This document shows, piece after piece, positions 45,901 through 60,900 of a DNA stretch of 64,000 bases. The notes under the pieces were generated by a model. The model was not told where the DNA came from and ran no database searches. It saw nothing but the letters and a program-made list of their open reading frames with translations. Numbering within the stretch: the stretch's first letter is position 1; each line of letters opens with the position of its first letter. This DNA comes from Metellina segmentata (taxonomy: Eukaryota > Arthropoda > Arachnida > Araneae > Tetragnathidae), in assembly GCA_947359465.1 (NCBI GenBank), contig OX375880.1, positions 13,214,120 to 13,278,119 on the forward strand, given 5' to 3'. A program made the translations under genes and the position numbers.

Positions 45901-48900
45901 ACCTGAGCTGGCACTCCAATCTTCAACACAGCACCAACATGAGGGTATTTGAGGCCACAACAGATTTAACACATGCACATGTCAATTGCTAACTTGTTAC
46001 TCTTCCGTCAGGGCTACAACTGCTCTTTCTCCCTGAAGAAAAATCCAAAAATGTTTTTCCAATTGCTTGGTTTTTACTGTGGTGAGCTCAACATTTGTTG
46101 TGGGGTGTGCCACATTGCTTTTGTTTACAATTCGTGAATTTTCAATGTTGCCGAAATTTTGAAAACAGGATCTTTTGAGACAATATTGCTCAAGATAATC
46201 TTAGTCACCAAGGTTGGAAAGCAATAGCAAGTCACCCGTGTCAGTCTCACGAACATGACCTAAAATGAAACAGAAGAACGCTTTTCGAACCGATATTGAA
46301 AAAGTCCACTTACCCGGTAACATGGAGAGGAGATTGATCTTGCTTTGGTTGAAGACCGAATGCAGCCAGTTGCGACCCTGCGACTTGTGCAGCTGTTGCA
46401 AGCACAAGAGGAACAGGGGGTAGTGTGCCCCGGATTCCAGAGGATCGGCCACCTGACAGAGAGTGAGAAGGTCACTCGCTATGCCCCTCGCAGCAAAACC
46501 AGCCACGTAAGACTTCACGCGCGGGACTTCTCCCTCCAATTCCGACATCTGTTGAAAGATACTCTTCAGGGCCTGAAAGAAACAAATAAATCGGTGAAGC
46601 ATTTACACAGTTTTTTTGTTTGTTTGCATCGGAAAATTGAGTGACGAGCTGTGAAATGTGTAGTTGAGTTTTATTAATCTAATGCTGCGTTTATTATCAA
46701 AGTATCCAAACATTTAGACTACGGCTGGTATAGTAGTTATATCATTAGATTTTCCTCTCTGTTGTTTCACTTAAGAGACTGCTGACATTGATCGCCATTT
46801 GTCGCTGATCCGAGAGGTTTGTTCGAAGCCCTGCCCTGTCGATCATTGTTTGATTTCTGGGCCACACAGAAAGCCAAGCCAGTGATATTGCAAGCTATTG
46901 TCATAAGGTTAAAGCATTCAAATCAGGAGGAAAAACAGACCAATTCCCCAAGTTTGCTACGTATCATAACGAAATTTTAACAGTAATTTTTGTTAAAATG
47001 TGTAACGGAAAATTAGGTTTCTTTTATTACACGCGGGAATCTTGGTTTAATTATACATTAATGACATCAGCAAATTCTGTAACTAAAACAGTCGAGTGAA
47101 TATGAAATTCTCTAACTTTTAGAGATATTTTAATTGAATTCTAAGTAAATGTAATAAAAAATTAAATTATAATTGAATAATTATTTTATAAATAAAACAG
47201 AAATCAAAATAACAAGTTCCACCGATCGGCTGTTTTTTTTTTTTTTATGTAGCAGGGCCATATTAAGCCCAAACTACACCAAACATAAGGCAAACCCACT
47301 AAGCCATAACAGACCCTGTGCACTGAAAGAGAAATTAGTACAGAAACATCTGCATTTTGCTCATTTGCAAAGTGCTGAGTTCACAAATCTTAAAAACTCA
47401 ACCAGACCTCTATCACCAGTGATAAGCACTAACAATACTTTTCACAGGGATAGAGATTAATTTCTTCAAGACATACTGACCTCCATAACTTGATTTCCAG
47501 CTATCTGTCCCTCCTTTTTCAACTCAGCGAGAAGCTGGCTGAGAAGTTCTCGGTCACTTTCCGTCTTTTCAATGGTCAGTTTCATCATCATTAACAAAAC
47601 ATCACATGCATACCTGAAGAGAAAAGAGCAAATATTTTCACACATAAACAGGGAAGAATTCAGAGCTATCAAACTAAAATTTTTCACTGTACTTTGTTTT
47701 CAAAATATTATTTGCATGTCAAGTACATTTGAATAAATACAGAAAAATCAAACTTGAAACATAACTACTGCCTTCGGCACATAATTCTGTCGCCAAAGTT
47801 GTATTTAATTATAGTCAAAACTTTTAAGTATAGAACTACAATATATGCCCAATAAAATCACAAGACATGCATCCATTCACCAAAACTATTCTTTGGGTAA
47901 AAATTAACTGGAAATGTTCTAGCATAAAATTTGCATAGAAACAACAAATTAATAATAAAATAAAATAGTCGTTCTCATTTGTCTCAATAGGTACCAACTT
48001 AAAAATAATGAGTGCTAGATTTGAGTCTTGTGGATTGTTTCCACTTAATAAGACTGTTTAACCTAGTTTTAAAACACATCCAGTTCCTTCCGACTAACCA
48101 AGAGTCGCCCCTTGTACAGAATTCGAGCCCCGCACAAAATTCAGAATACCCGAGGTATCGATGTGGTGTTAAATTTTCACCCCATCCTTATAATGATCAC
48201 AAAAATAGACAGGGTTCCCACTCTATTTTAGAAATAAAATTCCTTTACTTCTCCAAACAAATTTTTACAAAATTCCAGGTCATACTGAGCAGTTCACGAC
48301 ATTTTAAAGGCGAAAACCAAGAAATAATTTAGCATTCAATAGCCAATAGTAAAAACCATTTTAAGAATTGTACAACATAAAAATTAGTAAACAAAGCACA
48401 AGTAATAACCTATTCAAAACAAAATAACCTCTTCAAACAATAAAACATATTAGACTTCAATCAATTTGTTATTTAATGTATCATAAGCATGAAATTCTTC
48501 AATTTAAGTCTGTGGACAAAACAAAATTATTTACCTGTTAAATATTAGCTGTTTCTTTTAAAATTGGCTGAAATATTTAATTCATAAAATAAAGTGTTAC
48601 TTAACTATTGATGAATCTTACTGGCTACTTTTCTCCGAACCATCTGTGAAGCCATGATCAATCATTTTCCAAGTCATTGAGGCAATTTTCCAGGTTTTAG
48701 ACGAAAGTTCATAATTTCCCCTGACCGTTCCTTGATTTTTTGGACAAAATTAAATTCCCTGACAATTCTAGGTTTCCCTGGATAGAAAACCTAACAAATA
48801 GTCCTTTTTGTGTTCGCAATGAATATCTTTGTCAAATGCGACCAAATTCGTACTGGGAAAATAGGTTACAGTTGACAAATTATTTATTGAAAGTAAATCA

Positions 48901-51900
48901 CATTTAAGGTAATCAATCTGGCGTAAAATTTTCTGCAGATTTCAAATCTGTTGAAAATTTTATTATATCTTTAACTATCACAAAGATAGAAACTTGGACT
49001 AAAGAATAAAAAAGATCCAGGAATAAATATTAGCAGTCAATGACATTGGAAACCTGGCACATGTTCAAAGAAATGAAGGACAGAGGAAAAACGCTCTGCA
49101 ACTGATTAAATATTCGCTAAGGAAAAAAAATAATAAATTAATTTCAAAATGTTCTAGACTTAATTTTAAATTTGGGCTTTGCACAAAATTAGGTTAGGAA
49201 TTTGGTGAATTTAAGTGCCAATGTGGCGACCCCTGTGTCAAAAAGCGGAGGTAGATTGCCAACTTGGCGATCGCCTATTGAATTAAATTTAATTGATGAA
49301 TGACAGTTTAAAAAATAATTGCATGACCACAATTATGAAAGGCTCTAAAAAGGAATGCAGGGTGGCTACAAAAATTGAAGTAAAGAATTCCCTGAGTTTT
49401 CCCTGATTTCCAGAGTATTTTTCATGAAATTCTCTGAGTTTCTCCATCCGTTCGCAGAACAATTCTTCGGTAATTATGATAAACTTGACACTTGATGAAC
49501 TAAAAAACTATAGACTGATATATGAATAAAAATAAGATAAGTAAAAAATATTTTTACTGTATTCCATAATAGACCAAATAACATAAAGTTATAGATAGAG
49601 TATTTAATTTTACATTTTTAACTATTTTGATGTGTTTGTAAAAGCAGTCATCAGCCCCTGAATCCGTCAATGGCGCAAGCGCTGAGTACGTCTCTACTAT
49701 TATAAAAGGAAGTGTTTGTCTGTCTGTACTGTACGCAGTGTCCTAAAGAATCGATGGCACTTACACTAGTAAAATTTAGCACACATGGGGTCCGAATTTT
49801 TTGCAATTTTTCTATTGCGTCCGAATTTTAAAATTTCTAAACGATTCTAGCGTCCTAATTTTAAAATCTAAAACATTTAAAAATTAATTAATTGGAATTT
49901 AATTATTATTTTCCTTAGAATGACATACGGTATAAAGACATGACATTTAAAATTTATTTATTTTCCGTTTCCGTTTGATTTTCTCAGCAATGATTTTAGC
50001 AGACGAACAAAACAAATAAAGTTTTAACTGGAGTTATGTAGTTCTTTTTTCTATCTCCTAGATCGTTAAAGATAGAAGAAAAATTTCAACGGATTTCAAA
50101 TCTGCGGAAAATTTTACATCATATCAATACCTAAAAAATAAATTTTCTTTAAATAAATATTTTTTTAAACTGTAACTTTTATATTTTTTTCAATACGAAT
50201 TTGGCCGCCGGCGCCGTGAAGAATTCTACCTTCGTGGTTAGAAAGATCAGATAATTCATTTTGATTCCCTGAGCAACGGATTCAAGTTCGTTCGTTCTGG
50301 TTCGAACTGGCGTTCTTCGTTGTTTTTTTCTATCTTTGCGATCGTTAAAGATAGAATAAAAATTTCAACGGATTTGAAATCTGCGGAAAATTTCACATTA
50401 GATCCATACCTAAAAATATGATTTTCTTCAAATAAATAATTTTTAAATTGTAACTTTTATATTTTTTCCAATACGAATTTCGCCGCCGCGAAGAATGACC
50501 TTCGTTTGATTCAAGCTTCATTCATTTTGAAGATTAACGGATTCGGGTGAAGCAAAAGAAATAATTAAAGTTATGACTGGCGTTCTTCAGTGCTTTTTTC
50601 TATCTCAGCGATTGTTTAAAATAAAATAAAAATATCAATGGATTTCAAATATGCGGAAAATTTTACACCAGCTAGATACCTTATACGTTTGATTTTCTTT
50701 TAATAAATAATTTTTCAATTAAATATTTATATTTTCATACGAGATTGTGACGTTACGCTGATTGGATCTCTTCGCAAACGATTTTGGCCGCATTTGACAA
50801 AAGACGAATCCATCACGAAAAGAACTGTAACTGGCGCAAACTTTTCAACAACAAAAAACCTCAGAGTTCGAAAAAAATAATAACTTTTAACACATATGTA
50901 TTAAAAAACATATGCATAATCTAAAGTAGTACTTTTCCGTTAGCCGGGCGCAATTTTGGACCAAAATCAAAATTGCCAATCTAGGTATTTTAGAAAAAAA
51001 TGATGATTAAATTGGAACCGGATGTTTAACTTTTGCAAGTTTTTCCGGCCGTTAGTATTTTTCAAAGCCGCAAGGCACTACGTTCCTATTATTGACATTA
51101 GGGAACATGGCACAGCTGCAGACTTCAGTTACAGGATTAATAAAACAGTATACAATGTATACAACTCTTTTTTCTAGATGTTTACGTAAAAAATACACGT
51201 ATCACTTTCAGAATGAAAACAAAATGGGCGACATTTTGATTTTGGTTCAAAGTGGCGCCCGTATGGCTTACGGAAAAGTTCCAAATGGGTGCCATTTGCA
51301 AAACGAAATTCCAACTTTTCCCCCGAGTTAAACGAAACTTCCCTGATTTTTCCAGAAAATGATTCTCCCCTGAGAAATTCCTGATTTCCCGGTTCTGTCG
51401 CCACCCTGGAATGTATACTTATCAAACTATATCGTGTTGAAGAGAACAGAATAGAATTTTATACAAATGTTCCTGAACCTTTTCTGTTGTTCCTCTTTAC
51501 TGTAATGCAAGTTACTACATTAAATTTAACTCTGTGAACTTAAAATTATCAGTAAATTAATAACATTCCCATCAAAGTTTAGCTTTCTATTAGTTTGTTG
51601 AACAATCCAAGTGAATATTAGTCTATACTGTAACGCAAGGTACCATGGAATTGCACCACGGTTTGCTATCCAATCGGATTTTTTCACAATTCCTTTCTTT
51701 GTCATAATTAATGGCACAAATCTGTACTGATTACAGAAAATTCACAATGGTTAGCATCTCTTCTGACCTATAAATATTAGGCTGGGTCCTGGTTTTTAAA
51801 TTAAGGAAGTAAAACACCAGTGTAATCAAAATTTTTAATTTAATATTTTCTTCCTAACGGCCGGGCCTACAGGAGACTTCCATCGACTAGGGTAAAGTAT

Positions 51901-54900
51901 GTGCAATGCAATGTAAAATGAGAATACTTACTTTTTGGGCATTCTAACATCTTTAAAAGATTTGACTGCTGTATCCAGATTTTGATCCTTCATATACTCT
52001 GCCATGAGGTCCTCGCTCTTTTTCATTACTTCTTCTTTGGATGGCACTTGCTTGTTAGCTTTGTTTTTGTCTTGCATTACTTGCTTTACTATGAGAGGAG
52101 GCTCTTTCTGCAGAATCGAGTTGGGCGGGCCCGTCGGAATGATGGGAGAGCTTTCTCTCATGATGGAATTGTTGGCGACGCTGTTCGAGTTGGTCATCGA
52201 GTTAGAAGGCTTGGTGAAGGATGTTTGCTTGTTTTTCACCATCATCGAGTTTTGTGCTGGACGCAAACTGATCTGAAAAGGTAGGACAGAGCCATTGGAA
52301 TACTGGACACACTTTTTTAATTACTAAAAAGTAGGCAATTCATTAAAAATGACATAGTAGCAGGGTGTCTACTAAATTTCTGTAGGTCCTTAGGTACCTT
52401 CTGAAATAAATGCATGATCTGATTTTACATGAATATGTGGGTCAGTTAGATACAATTATACTTTAAAATGACACTTTTTTTTGTTGCTTAGACTAATCTT
52501 GAGAAAAGAGGACTCTAGTATCACATTTCAGCTTTAATAAGCTGTTTTCTGAATAAAAATTTAAAAATAAAGACAAACCATAAATCATGTCAAAGTAGAT
52601 GAACATGAAACAAATACTCTGTATAATATTCATCATTTTTGTTTTCTGAATACTTAATTTTAAAAAATGAAGAAAAATCAATTACTTTTAAAATATTTCA
52701 GTGCAACTTTTTTTATTTTTATCTTTTATACATCAAATGAAGTTGACAAAAAAAAATTATATACCAAATTGTGTATCTAAAAAAAATATATCTGAATGTG
52801 GTTGGATTGGGCGAGTTACACCATTTTCATTTTCTTTTCAGTTTGCATAATTTCATTGTCTACTTGTTCAATTTCATTATTTGCAATTTTCTTTTTTCAT
52901 TTGTTTAAGTTCAGCTGCACCCACCTTTCGTTTTCGCCTTAAATTTTTATTATTATTATTTTGTTAATTTTCGGGACAAAATTTACGATTTTAGGACTTT
53001 TTTGAACCACTAGACACCTGGGTAGGTAGTTCCTGTTTGATAAGCTTAGAGCAATGAAAAACCACTGGATCATTTGCAATAAATTATAAAAATTTTAATA
53101 AATCAACCCAAACAATATTATTTTGGAAGGAACTTGACAATTACTACTTTTCATTTCAGAGAATGTTGATAAAATTATTTTCTTGCATAAAAATTTTAAA
53201 AATCTCGTACATTAAAATAAGTTTCGCTCCTTATCGAGAACTATAAAAGTTATAAACTAAACACTAATACACAAAAATTTGTTCAGTGTGCCAATTTAAA
53301 GTTTTACAAAAAACAATTTCATGGACAACATTTTACTGACAACCAATCAATGCATGGAAAATATTCATTACCCTCCAAACTACTGTTTGTGTTGATTTTT
53401 AGAACTTACAGGATATTTAAACTGAAAGCACATATCAAAATCTAGATTTCTTGATGAAAGTTATCTTTTCGAAACAGTCTATATGAAAGCAATAAATTTG
53501 TAACAAGGACCTATAAAATCTATGGGGGGGGAGGGGGGTACATTTTTACAATAGAAATAATAAAACCCCAAAACTCCATGTGCTTATAGCTAATCATTGA
53601 ACATCTTCAGAAAATCTAACTTTCAAGATCAATTCACCACTATGACTTATTAAAATAATTTCGAATTTGATGGAGGGGCATACTTCTTCAGGACCACCTG
53701 TGTGTGGCTGAAGAGACTTCTTCAAGAATCGAGGGGGCAGCTCCCGGCTGGAGGGGGTGCTGCCGAATCCAAGTTGATGATTGTGGTTCTGGTTCTGTTG
53801 TCTTGGTTGTTGATAAGCAGGAAAAAGATCATGGTCACGATTAGGAAACTGTTTGTTACGATTGCTGTTGAAGTATTGTTGAGATGAGCCACCAGATAAG
53901 AAACCTGAGGAAACAAACAACAAAAATGCTAATTACATTCCCAAAACCAAGAAAAACACAAAGCATAGATATTTCCTTCCCCTTGTACATTAGATGCAAA
54001 ATCAGGACCATAGTATTCCTTATTTTGCAGTCATACCCTAATTTTGTTCCCACATGCTAAAAACGAGACCAAATTTAGACATATTTAATCGATAATTAAA
54101 GGTTGGCTGTTTTTTTATAGTACAAGGGGCCACACATGGCCATACACAAGACAAAAAAACTATTAAGACAAAATAGACTGTTATAAAATGCATCTATTGA
54201 CAATTCTGAACTCAGGCTAGCCCAATGTATAAAATCTAAATAAAATTTGCAAAACTGATGTCAGATATGAATAAAAACAAATCTTAACTGTAAGGATTTC
54301 CCAAAAGGTAATGGTAATTTTTTGTTCATGTCGTACTAGAGCAACACAACGGGCTATTGACGACGGTCCGGGATCAGTCCCTTAAGGGAAAGATTCGAGG
54401 ACAACACCTCGTAATTTTGAACCACGGTCAGATGACGAAGCAACACCTGAGCTGGCACCCCCACTCTCCAAACTTCCACGGCAACCCAACGTGAGGACTT
54501 TCGACCACGACAGATTTAAGGTGCACCAGCCGCCTCTACACCATACGCTTACAAACATCCATGCCCGGACCCGGATTAGAACCAGGAACCTTCCGATCTA
54601 GAGGCTAACACCTTAACCACTATACCGGTTGGTCTGCGATTTCCCAAAAGGTCTTTTGGGGTTGGGTTTGAAACTTCAAACCCGACTTGTCAATGGTTAT
54701 TAAAAGCTCAACATTTTTAGGCAAAATGTGTCTAACACAAAAAATATAATGGCAAGTAGAAAATAATGGAGCAGGTTTTCCAATAAGTAAGTGTGTATGT
54801 GTAAAATAGAACAATTGAGAGCAAGCTCAGCAAAGCTTTCTAAACACATCTTGACCAAGCACCTAAAATTAAAATTAATCGTTTAGCTTTAATTAAATAA

Positions 54901-57900
54901 AAATACCCCATTTGCAAGGCAGTGTTCCTTCTAGCACAGGGCTCGAAATACCCGGGTGCACAGGTGCATATGAAAATAAAATTGTGCACCTAATTTTTTC
55001 CCGCTAGGCGCACCTAATTAAAACACTTAGGTGCACCTGTATTAAAAAATATATTTCGAGGCCTGTTCTAGCAGAAATGGAAACAACACAATGAAGACAA
55101 GGGCAATCTAGACATAAATAGCAATTTGGCCCGACTAAAAGAGACTGCTGTACAGATGATATATTAGTACAGTGAAACAATTCTAGAATATGTTGCTTAA
55201 ATTATTGATTGGGATGGAGTGGAGGAATGGATCGACGAAATGGTGAAAAATTGATCAACATCATGTCAAAGTATCTGGAAACAATTTCTCAACTGCTTAG
55301 TTTCGTGGCTTTCATTTTGCACTAAAAAAGCCATGTTGTGGAAGGGATTTGTCAATGCTACTACCCCTAATATAAGGAAGACTCATTCAAAACCATCCAA
55401 CTCAACTATCATACTGAAACATTGCAAGATGTTTCTACAACACATTCTAATACAGAATATAAGTATATCAATGAAGAGAATGCTTCATTTCTTATGAAAG
55501 ATAACATTCTAAAATTTGCTGTTCCTGGAACTAATTGTAAAATTATTATTTTCTAACAGTATTCTCATTATAAGAGAGGGTCATATTAACTGTATGCTTG
55601 AATTTCGAAGCTTGAATGTCAGGTCCTTAAATTCGACGCAATGAAAAAAGTATGTGCTGATTTTTAGAGATTAATACTTTCAGAACTACGACAAATTAAG
55701 TCCAAGCTTAAAGTAGTCCATAATGAAGAAAGGGTACATATTTTAAGGGCATAGAGATTCTACTTAAAATTTCAACGAAATATTTATTCCAACACATGCC
55801 CTTGTACTCGGAATTGAGCCTTTAAGAAATATGAACACAAAATCAAAACAATTAAAAGTCTGAGGATCATGTACGCATTTTGTGAAAGAGAAAACTTCAG
55901 CAGATATCCTTCACCACCATTTACGTTAAAAATTTCAACGATTTTTATTATATTGTTCCAGATCTTTCAATACATCAATAAAATTTACCATCTTATTTTC
56001 CAAATTGTCAGTCTACAATGCCAAAACACAAGAAACTGTTGTCTTGAGAGCTACCTATAAATTTTTATCATTTGGATCTGTTTTCATCTATTTTTTTTTT
56101 GCATAATTGGAGCTGTATAGAAAGGCGAGTAATAAATACGTAAAACTTTCTCTTTTTACCCACATCAGGATCATCCTATTATTCCTAGTTGGGTAAACTA
56201 ATGTAGAATGCAATAGATAAAAGTAGTCCCATACACAAGCTTTATCAGAGATGAATGACATTTCTCACCAAACCCAAAACAATGATCTCTCCACATTCAC
56301 TGTCTTTAAAAATATTAAAATTAAAAACTCAAGTTATTAATAAAAAAACCAATTAACTAGTATTTGCTAGTGATAACCAGGGGTGAAAACAGGCAAAATG
56401 TAAAAAAGCGGGAAAACAAATGCAGTGTTATTTTGAACTACAAAAATAGCCGAATAAGAATAGTATATTTGTGTACTAATGTGTGCACAGAACAGTGGTG
56501 TAGAAAGAAATTTTTCCTGAAGGGGGATAGGCAAATTTAGTCTGACAAAACCTCATTAAGTCCACTAAAAAAAATAAAATTTGTCTTTGGAAGTAGGGAG
56601 GTTAACCAATAACCTCCCATGGCTGCACCACTAGTACAGAATATATATTTATGACAAGCATGTATTTTTATAATTCAAAAGCACTTCATTCAATTTTTCT
56701 TTTTGATCTTTTCAAACACTCTTTAGTTAGGATATTCACACTTCCCTTATAATTGTTCACATTTATTCTTTTGCTGTAATTCTATGATATAATTTAATTC
56801 TTAAGAAAAATTGTAGAAAAAGCGGAACTGCTCAGAAGAAAACAAAAGCGGAATTCCGCGTAAACGCAGAAGATTTTCAACCCTGGTTATAACACTATAA
56901 CTGAAAGGAGAATCCAATCAATTGATTTAAATATGCACTAGAGGAAGTTTTGCAGGTGCAAATTTTTTTCTTGTATTCAAATGCAGAATAACCATGTATA
57001 AGACTCATAAAAAAAAGTATGATTGCCAAATAGCACTTGGGATTTACCTGATCCTCCAATGCCACTGCGGGCAGGACGACCCATATTACTAGAATAATTG
57101 GGAAAGGTATCTGTAGAAATCACACCAGGTCCTGTTCCCAGAGAACCGACACCTGTCAAAGAAAATTCTCTAAGTATGACGGCTGGACAGAGTGGAACAA
57201 AACAAAAAAGGATTAAAATGTTTCCCTTATCACCAATTAAAAATACTTGAAACAAAGTAAATAAGGAATTTTAATTAATTTGTATCAGTAAAACTGATCA
57301 GTAAAAATGTTGCATGATTTGGTTATTTAGTTCAAATTCATTTAGATTAATATATAGTCAGTGACATAAAGTCTCATTCCAAACAAACCAACGTTTATTT
57401 TTTTCACAGTCATCTTCCTTTGTTATAAGATCATATGAGATACATAAAGCAAAGTAATAACACCAAAACAAGATGACAATGCCTAGATTTGAGCCCTGCT
57501 GCATTTCCTGGTGGTGAAACTTTTAGAACACAAACATATCAAATAAGGCTATTGTCCAGGTGTTACATGTTCCATAATGTTCCAAGTGGTTTCGACTCAA
57601 TACCTCAACCATCCAAGATTTACAAGATATATAGTTTTTTTTGTGCTGACAAGATCAAAATCTGGTCAGTTTTCTTCTAACAATGAGATACCTTTTACAA
57701 AATATCTGCAAATGGCAATTTTTGGTCAAAACAAACACCAGTAGGGTCAATAAGAGAAAAGCATTGTCATACACATCACACTTAACACCAGGGTTCACGC
57801 ACTTTTCGGAAAAAACAAATTCCAGGATGCATTTCAATTTAATTAAAATAGCATTACTTTTAACACCATAGAAATCTAAAATAGCTTTAAAAACTTAGCA

Positions 57901-60900
57901 CTGGCCTTTCTGCTTCTCCAGCAAATCATGAAATAAAAACGAAGGAAGAAAATGGAAGAAATAAAAAAAAAGGAGAGAAAATTGGGTTTTAAAATATTCA
58001 ACTACGTCTCCATTGCTTGTTTTAGCTAGGTATTTAACCTTGCACTGGAGCAACACAAGCCATTGGCACAGGATCAAACCAGAAGAAAACTATCACTTTT
58101 CAATTTTTATAAAAAGGTAAAATCAAGTTGGAGAAGTTTAGATTGAAAGGTTCTTGCATTATAAGTACAGTAGAAATCCAGTTATCCTGATCGCTTTGAC
58201 AAATAAAGAACTCAGAAAAATCTGCATTTTAAGTTCTTTATTGGCGAATGTAAATTCAAGGACCGTGGGAACCCCACAACTTTGACCGACATGTTCCAGC
58301 AACGATACACTTTAATATTAATACAGTATGCAAGTACAAAATGTAAACAAAATGGTTTTCAGTCATTAAACTACATAATTACATACTAAAACAAAATTCG
58401 TTTTTTTACTAAGAAATAACTTTTTTCACGAATTATCCAATTATCTGGATATATGATTATCCAGATGGGGTCTGGTCCCAATCGATCCAGATAAATGGAG
58501 TTCTACTGTAATTGAAATAACGATACTTCCTGGAGTACATTTCGGCTTACGGGCTTTAAGAGTGCATGAACCCTGCTTCACGGACACCGTCGCGAAGTAA
58601 AAAAAAAGTAATTCTCTACCGATAGGGATGGAGCTGAAGACGTCATCCATTCCACTGCGCAGTTTGCTCATATTGAGCATCCCACCAGAAGGCATAGACA
58701 TGTTGCGTGATGGCATGTGGTGGAGATAGGCTCCGAAGTCTCGAGCCGCGTCGTCTCGTACTTGTTGGATGGTTTTGGGTGCATGGTCGGAAAGATGTCT
58801 CCGAGGTACCCACTGAAACAAAAACACACTAGAATGCAGGACTGGATGGTGTGGCGCAAGGCCCTAATGCAGACGAGCTGCGCCAAGCACAAGATGAAGC
58901 AATAAAACTTATAATGCATTTATAAAAGTTTGAAACCATACTCAAAAGTAATGTAAGATAACAATGATTAAAAACATGTAGACTATATGACAATGACATG
59001 TATCAGGGTGTCTACTAAACTTCTGTAGTTCCCTATAGGGACATTTAATAGACTTTCAAAACTAAATGCATGATCTGATTTTACATGTTAATTTGGGTCA
59101 GTTAAATGCAATTATACTATAAAATCAGGGTGTAAAAAAAAAATTAATCGATTTTTTTTAATTGAAATTTCTGTAGGCCCTATACATTGTTTTGTTAAAT
59201 AAAAAATTGAGTTTGTGACATGGTATATAAATCAATATTTACTTAACATTTATTTAACTTTCATATTGGATCTTTCTTCCTGCTGACATTTTAATGGCTG
59301 TGTGTGTGAAAATGTATATTTCTACTCTTTAATCTTCATTGCACACCACAAGAATAAGCCTAAAAAAACTATACTTCCTGTTCTTGCATGTGTTTTTATA
59401 GCTAATGAAATCAGTCACCCCTTTAGCTTATAATTTTGAATCAAACGGTTGCATACTTCCTTTAAGTGTTTATATTATGAGTGCTGTTAATCAGGAATGT
59501 TTATACATTACTCTTACCGGTATTTAGATTTACAATTTCATGTGTGTTTACATTATATAGTATCATGTAGACAAAGCATTATTAGTATATCACGTAGTGT
59601 CAAAGCGCAATGCACTGGCTTCATTCAGAATGACACTCAAATGGAACACCTGCTGCGGAGGAAACTAGTCTGGACAAGTTCCAATGCAAGACAAAATTAC
59701 ACAATTATCTAATAGTTAAAAAAATCAAGTACTTTCAAGGACTTTTCACCAAATTCCGTAATTTTCAAGGGCCCCTAGTAAGGAAAAAAATATTCAAGGA
59801 CTTTTAAAGTACTGTGGGAACCCTGAGTATATTCTAATAAGTTACAACTAGTTGTTGCAATCTTTTATAATATGCAATAATTGATCCAGTTCCCTCTGAG
59901 CTGGGCGTAGCCATTAGTGCTGAAATCACCATGAGTGCAGAAAAATTAAAGCATTTGACCACTTCTGTGATTGTTCTGTGGTGCATTTACTTAGTAATAA
60001 AAATGTGTGATTAGTTGTGATTAAAAAAAAAACCGTTTCATTAAAATCATGACTTTAATAGTTGATTTAAATATTGACACCCTGTTTAAAATCCCACTGT
60101 TTTTATTGCTTACAGACTAATCTTGAGAAAAGAGGACTCTAGTATCAAATATTTCAGCTTTAATAAGCTGTTTTCTAAATAAAATTTTAAAAATAAAAAC
60201 AAACCATAAATGTCAAAGTAGTTTAACATATTAAACAAATACTCTATATTATATTCCTGATTTTTGTTTTCTGAAAACTTGAAATTTTAATAACAATTGG
60301 AAGAAAAATCAACAATTACTTCAAAAACATTTCCTAACGTAAGTTTTTTAAAAATTTTTGTTTCATGCATCAAAATTGGGTAAAAAAATTAAATATGTAT
60401 TTAAAAAAAAAACGGTGGTTGTGTGTGTGGATTGGGGTTGTTACACTTTGATCTTACTAACTCTACAAATGGATTGTATTGACCAAGACATGGATAATAT
60501 TATTAAAAATTTTTTTAACATACCCTGTGTTGTCTGAGCTCTAAAACATCCTGCAACATGAAGCGAATGCGAGAAGGCAGTTCAAAGTTTGAGGCAAATA
60601 CTTGCATCCTTTCAAAATACTGATTCATCAGTGCCTGCAAAAGAAAATGACACTCAAACAAGAGTAAAATAACTACAAATGCAATCAAACCTTTTACTTA
60701 ATAAGAAATATGATCTTACTCTGACTTTTTACAGGTAGAAACCAGATTCCTTCACTTTATTTGTGGTTAGTTATTTTAAGACTTCTTTGTTTCAAGCAAT
60801 GAACTTAAGAATAAAAAAACTCTTGGTTGCTAGAAATGATTTGTGCCACCCAAAACCTCACAGAGGGGGAGATTTTATTAAAGGAAATTAATTTTACCAG

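Noticed and set aside
51982..52284. Open frames on the plus strand opposite eIF4G2 exons (also 46345-46644, 61797-62039, 58717-58905)
   Set aside because: They mirror well-conserved minus-strand exons and have no similarity of their own.
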